DNA from: Desmodus rotundus
Lineage: Eukaryota > Chordata > Mammalia > Chiroptera > Phyllostomidae
Assembly: GCF_022682495.2 (NCBI RefSeq)
Contig: NC_071393.1
Span: 120,978,239-121,042,238 of the forward strand
DNA: 64,000 nucleotides
Direction: 5' to 3'
Shown: piece by piece, positions 59,435-64,000 of the stretch
Layout: the number at the start of each line of letters is the position of its first letter
How positions within the stretch are numbered: the stretch's first letter is position 1
Made by a program: the position numbers and the translations under genes
Notes under the pieces: model-generated
Told to the model about the DNA's origin: nothing
What the model saw: only the letters and a program-made list of their open reading frames with translations
Database searches by the model: none

Positions 59435-59815
59435 TTTTAATTTTTTTAACTTTATTTTTATTGTTGCCACTATTACAGATGTCCCCATTTCCCCCCTTTG
59501 CCCACCTCCCACCAGTGCCCGTCCCCTCTTCCCCCAGGGCCATCACCAAACTGTTGTCTTTGTCTTTGTCTTTGTCCTGCACATAAGTTCTTTGGCTAAT
59601 CCTTTCACCTTCTTTCACCTAGTCCCCCCTCCTCCTTTACCCTCTGACAACTGGCAGCCTGTTCCATGTGCCCATGTCTCTGTTTCTATTTTGTTCGTCA
59701 GTTTATTTTGTTCATAAGATTCCACATATAAGTGAGATCATACAGTATTCGTCCTTCTCTGACTGGCTTATTTCATTTAGCATAATAATCTCCAGGTCCA
59801 TCCACGCTGTCTCAA
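59435..59815 (-). mobile_element. L1 3' end
   Basis: From the left it has a T-rich tail, the reverse-complement end TTGCCACTATTACAGATGTCCCCA, a C-rich 3' UTR, a small TTTGTC repeat (about 59557-59575), then the end of ORF2 in antisense (CTGGCTTATTTCATTTAGCATAATAATCTCCAGGTCCATCC in parts). It is older than the copies at 33003 and 44483. Confidence 0.88.
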
Positions 59816-60879
59816 CTGAAAGAGGGAATCGCTTAGTGAACCGCAAAATGCTAAGCAAGTACAACTGTTGTCTTACACAACCGTTAGAGCATGGGAGAAT
59901 CATCATATCCTTGCTCTATTTTATTCTAGTCTGAGGAAAAGTCTAAGTAATAAAATGAACAGACATTATAGTAAGTATTCATAAAAATAAAGCAATACAC
60001 ACACACTACTAGCATGTCTTAAAATGAATAAACACACAAAGCCTTTTAAGGTTTCCAAGAGTGGTAAAATTATAAACCTCGAAATCCATGAAAGCATCTT
60101 TATAGATCCAATCATCCAGACATATCGATATGCTCAAAATATCTCCCCTTTTCTACTGCCAATACCCTGAGTCACACAACCCCAATTAAGTCAGCAACAA
60201 CCAAAGACCTAAAATATACATTTGGATAGTCCTGGTTTTCTGCCTATTCTTTCTCACCTATTTCTATGAAACATTTCTGTATTAGTTAAGGTACCATCTA
60301 GGCTATTTCAAAGAGATTAAATCCAGAGCAGCTTAAATAAAAGTTTGTTTCTGTCTCCTATTACAGTCCAGAAGAAAGCAGGAGCACTGGCAGGCCACTC
60401 CGCTCCCTCAGGTCATTCAGGGATTAAGGTTCCTTCCATCTCTTGCTTCGCTATCCCCTAGGTTGTTAGCCTCACTGGCATTGTTTAAGCTGGGTCAGTA
60501 CACATCCTCATTTCAACCCACATAAACAGAGACTGAGGAATCTCCAGACAAGTAGCTTTGTTTTAAAGAAGACAAGTCAGAGTGGCATGCATGACTTTCA
60601 CTCACACTCACATGGTCTCACCTTAGCTGTGCATGGAATCTGGGAAATGCCATCTCTACTTGAGTAACCACGTGTCCGAAAAAACTGCTGGGGGTGAGAG
60701 TGGTGACAGAGGAGTATGGAGATCTGATCCCAAAGAGAATAGAGAACTCTTATACTACGGGCCAGTTGGAATTAGCAGAATTTCAACATATATTTTAATT
60801 TTACAGTAGGTCACCTTTCATCCTTCTCAGAAAAGGGTAAGATAAACACCAGTTCTCAGATAAAAATGCTAAAAGAGGA

Positions 60880-61650
60880 CATTTAATATTCTAATTATGA
60901 AATTGAACAATATGTAACAAACTACAATCCATGCAGACTTTAATCTTATAAATCCACTTCTAGAGGTTTACTCCGCCAATTTACCTTCCCATGTAAAAAC
61001 ACGGCACATGCGCTGGGTCATTCACTGCAGTGCTGTGTATAGAAGCAGAAGACTGACACAACCTGACTGTCCATTAAGATGAAACTGGGTAAATAAATTA
61101 CAAAACGTTCATTCAGTGGAATGCTTTAAATACTAAAAGAAAGGAATCAGAATGCTCATTAGATGCTAATAGAGAACAATCTCAAACCTCAAAAATATAT
61201 TAGGTAAAAATGGCAAAATACAGAACAGTGTGTTTAGTATGCTATCTGCTACCAATTATGTAACAAAAAGGAAAGCAGAGGAGAGAGGAGTCTATCAGGG
61301 TGACGACATTTCACTGGAGGCCTGAATGATAATAGGGGGCCAGCCATGCAAAAATCTGGAGGAAAAAAGAAGCCAGTGCAAAGACGCTAATGTAGACATG
61401 AGTTTGGCAGATTCAAGGCACGGGGGAAAGACATAATACAGACACTATAATCTATGGTAAGGACTTTGGAACAGAACAAAGATTAGGGAGAATTTTTTAA
61501 AGCAGGGGAATAATTCACTGTAATGACAATTTTTGAAAATCACTTGGCTACCATCAGGAGCACAGATGTGGAACATGTAGGAGAAAGAAGACCAACTTCA
61601 ATGGGGGTCACTGCAGTGAATTTGATGAAGTGATGGTGCTTCAGGAGAAG
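60880..61650 (+). mobile_element. Ancient L1 ORF2 end and L1M-type 3' UTR
   Basis: AAATCCACTTCTAGAGGTTTACTCC, CATTCACTGCAGTGCTGTG, GAAACTGGGTAAATAAATTA and GTGGAATGCTTTAAATACT are decayed L1 ORF2 end strings. From about 61270 the text (GGCCAGCCATGCAAAAATCTGG, AAAGCAGGGGAATAATTCAC) looks like an L1M 3' UTR. No frame survives. Confidence 0.6.
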
Positions 61651-64000
61651 TATTAGACAGAAGAAGATGGAATTGAGCAAGATTTCAGAAGTAAAAAGGG
61701 CAAGATTTTATCATGGACTGGAAATGTGCTCTGAAGAAAAAGACGTATGGTGACTCTTAGGTGCCCACTGGACAGATTATGATGCCATTTTCTGCAACTG
61801 AGAAGACCAAAGAGCATGTAATACAGACACGTAATACAGAGCACGTACATAGGAGAGCATAGGCTCTGCACTGAATGACCCAGCACATATTTATCACTGT
61901 GGAGTAATAATTCCCAATAAGAATTATTGCAAAGACTGCATTCATTAACACCTCCTCATTTTAATTTTTTATTTCTGGGACATAAGGGGAAAATACTAAC
62001 CAGCTAATACTAAAAAATACATTTTTATCAGAGACCCATATTAACCAATTGAATTTACTACTAAGATATCAAAAAGTCTAAAGTCTATATTTAGTTATAA
62101 AAAATAGTACAATAAGAATAAAAATTAGAATGGCTTTTAAAGCTAGCTTTCAATGAGTGGAGGTGAAACAAAAGCAAAGACCTTCTGTTTCTGGGATTGT
62201 GTTCTGACTTTTCAGTGTGTTGATTCCTGAGATCTTTAAAAAATATATGCTGCTATAGAATGCGTTTCAACAAATATGTGTTGCAATCTGTGCAATAACC
62301 ATGTTACCCTAAATGCAGGGTTCAGAATTCTTACTTCAAATCATAGCCAACTCTTCCAGAAACAGCTGGATCCATGTTTACATTTTTTATTAAAATAATG
62401 ATCTTTCTATAGAAAACTAAATTAAAATTGACTTTTCCCGCCATGAATAATCAAAGAATAATGCATTCATATCATATTCAACTGGGCAAATTCTAGAAAA
62501 TTAATTTCCCCTGTAGTATAAGGCCCATGAAATATTATTACCACAATTAAGTGTTAACACAAAATATTTTCCATAATACCATGCTATAAATAATTATTCC
62601 CTTCCAACAAGAAGCTTGCAAAACAAACAAACAAAAATCTATGATTCACAAAGGATGAACAAATCAGATCTTGGCATGTATGATAGAAACCAGTACTTTT
62701 TGCCTCTCAAAGAAAAATGTGTTCTATAAACTTTCCAGATAAATTTTAGTTACTAAGAAAATGCATGATAAACAATTGCAGCCTCAGAATAATGCACAAT
62801 AAATGAGATTAACAGTGGTTACCGATAGAAAATGAAATTGGTGAAAGATAGGGGCAGTCATTCATTTTTCTTTGTACAATATTTAAAAGTTTTCCACTGT
62901 GAACGTGCATCATTTCGGAAATTTTATTCTAATTTGGGGGGAAACAGCTGCAGTCTCTGAGAAGTTTAATGCTTAAATAACAAAACCATATCTTTTCTGA
63001 CAGAATGCTACATAAATTCACAAACACAACACAATATATCAAATAGTTATAAAATATAAAAGTTGACTTCAGTTGGAATGAGTCACAAAAATCTATATTT
63101 AAGCCTGTACACACTGAAGTAAACACCATGTGACCTGCAGAAGACCTTCTAAAATTCACCAATATTATTTTTAAGTTTTTGCATTAGAAGTCTGTTTCTT
63201 AACCAGGACTCCATACACACGCCCACTTGCGGTTCGAGACGCCCTCTGTACAGTCATGAACAATCTTACTTTGAAAGCAAATTTACGTAAAGCACCAAAC
63301 AAGTTGTAACATCACAACTTAATGTGAGGAACTGGCAGACGAATGATTCAATTAAGTGCACAGTTAGGTGTGTACAATTTTTCTGATTTAGACAATATAA
63401 AACAAATAGGTCCTGATGAGCTGAGCACACTGGACAGCAGAGTAAACTAGCCAAGTGTACGCACCAATTACACCAGTGAGCAGTGAACTAGTGAGGTGTG
63501 ACATCCAGGTGTGCAATCATAGCTTTATCTGATGTGCAGTAATTCTGATCAATAGTAATGGTGACATGAAAGAACCCAGGCTTTCTTTAAATTTATCTGT
63601 TGACTTTTAGGTCAGTGGTTACACTTTAGAATTTTAACACTCTAGAGTGACTATGTAGATAGTACTTGCTAGCTAGGTAAAACTTAACAAATGTAATGTG
63701 CACTAGGCAAATTAGCATTTTCAAACTCTAATTCAAACCATCCCAAATATCTAACAATGTCAAAAAGACAGCATGACATGCCCATAGCTCCTCAGATCTA
63801 CAAAGACCTTGGCAGAACACTGAGGATATTCAAGTCTGGATCAAAGCCCTTGTTACAAGCATGCTCACATGTTGTATACCCATGTAGAGAGTAGAAGAAA
63901 CTTCATACAACAGCTGGAAACCTCTCAAATTTTATGCATTAGAAATAGCAAACAGAGTAACGAAATATGATATATACAAAAAGATTGAGGGAGTTTCACT

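Larger units (their letters stand above)
54810..64000 (-). other. CEP128: CEP128 intron upstream of exon A (partial)
   Basis: This is intron on the gene's 5' side, cut by the window edge. It holds an L1 ORF2 fragment (56215-56890), MIR-like pieces (57310-57380, 58520-58690), a VES SINE (58712-58933), an L1 3' end (59435-59815) and old L1 sequence (60880-61650). I looked for the expected upstream coding segment (ending ...LNEAQKQEV in human) and did not find it. Nothing recognisable was seen in 54810-56210, 56900-57300, 59830-60320 and 61660-64000. Positions 60330-60680 look like an old interspersed repeat that I cannot name. Confidence 0.75.

Noticed and set aside
1..64000. CRISPR array, bacterial operon, phage or origin
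   Set aside because: No spaced direct repeats of that type, no ribosome-binding sites and no dense coding exist; the DNA is intron-rich vertebrate sequence.
1..64000. Endogenous virus coding genes (gag, pol, env or non-retroviral)
   Set aside because: Only LTR-like blocks were seen. No frame has recognisable viral protein motifs; the reverse-transcriptase-type text all belongs to L1.

Overview
This is vertebrate nuclear DNA, almost certainly from a bat. Several tRNA-derived SINEs have the head (GCCCTGGCTGG...), the internal CT-rich stretch and the AAATAAATAAA tail of the chiropteran VES family. They sit among young L1 copies and TA-flanked mariner derivatives. There are no bacterial-style genes; almost every short open frame is chance or lies in a transposon.

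The only host gene I can support is CEP128, a coiled-coil protein of the mother centriole's subdistal appendages. It lies on the minus strand, so transcription runs from high to low coordinates. Six internal exons are present, at 54693-54809, 28126-28212, 26943-27017, 25217-25349, 20262-20413 and 5269-5619. Each has AG and GT splice borders, the phases fit, and together they give one uninterrupted 305-codon stretch that matches my recollection of human CEP128 from about residue 215 to 520 of about 1,094. The 5' exons lie above position 64000 and the 3' exons below position 1.

Everything else is intron. The 3'-side intron (1-5268) holds two mariner-type MITEs and a mariner deletion derivative. 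The 5620-20261 intron holds L1 3' ends, a candidate retroviral LTR with a hAT MITE inside it, a half-L1 (HAL1-like) copy with an 18-bp target duplication, a 233-bp CT tract, a second candidate LTR and a VES SINE. The 20414-25216 intron has a second copy of the same mariner derivative, a MER5A-like element, an AT-rich tract, a MIR and an old L1. The largest intron (28213-54692) holds a twin-primed L1 nested in a VES SINE, a young L1 inside a mariner inside an ancient L1, and an almost complete HAL1-like element of about 1.87 kb. The 5'-side intron (54810-64000) has L1, MIR and VES copies.

The most interesting material is the transposon biology: a HAL1-like family with ORF1 and no ORF2, a mariner derivative family whose two copies share one internal deletion, and the nested insertions that give relative ages. 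Repeat assignments come from recognised sequence motifs; no database search was run. Boundaries without a target-site duplication are approximate.
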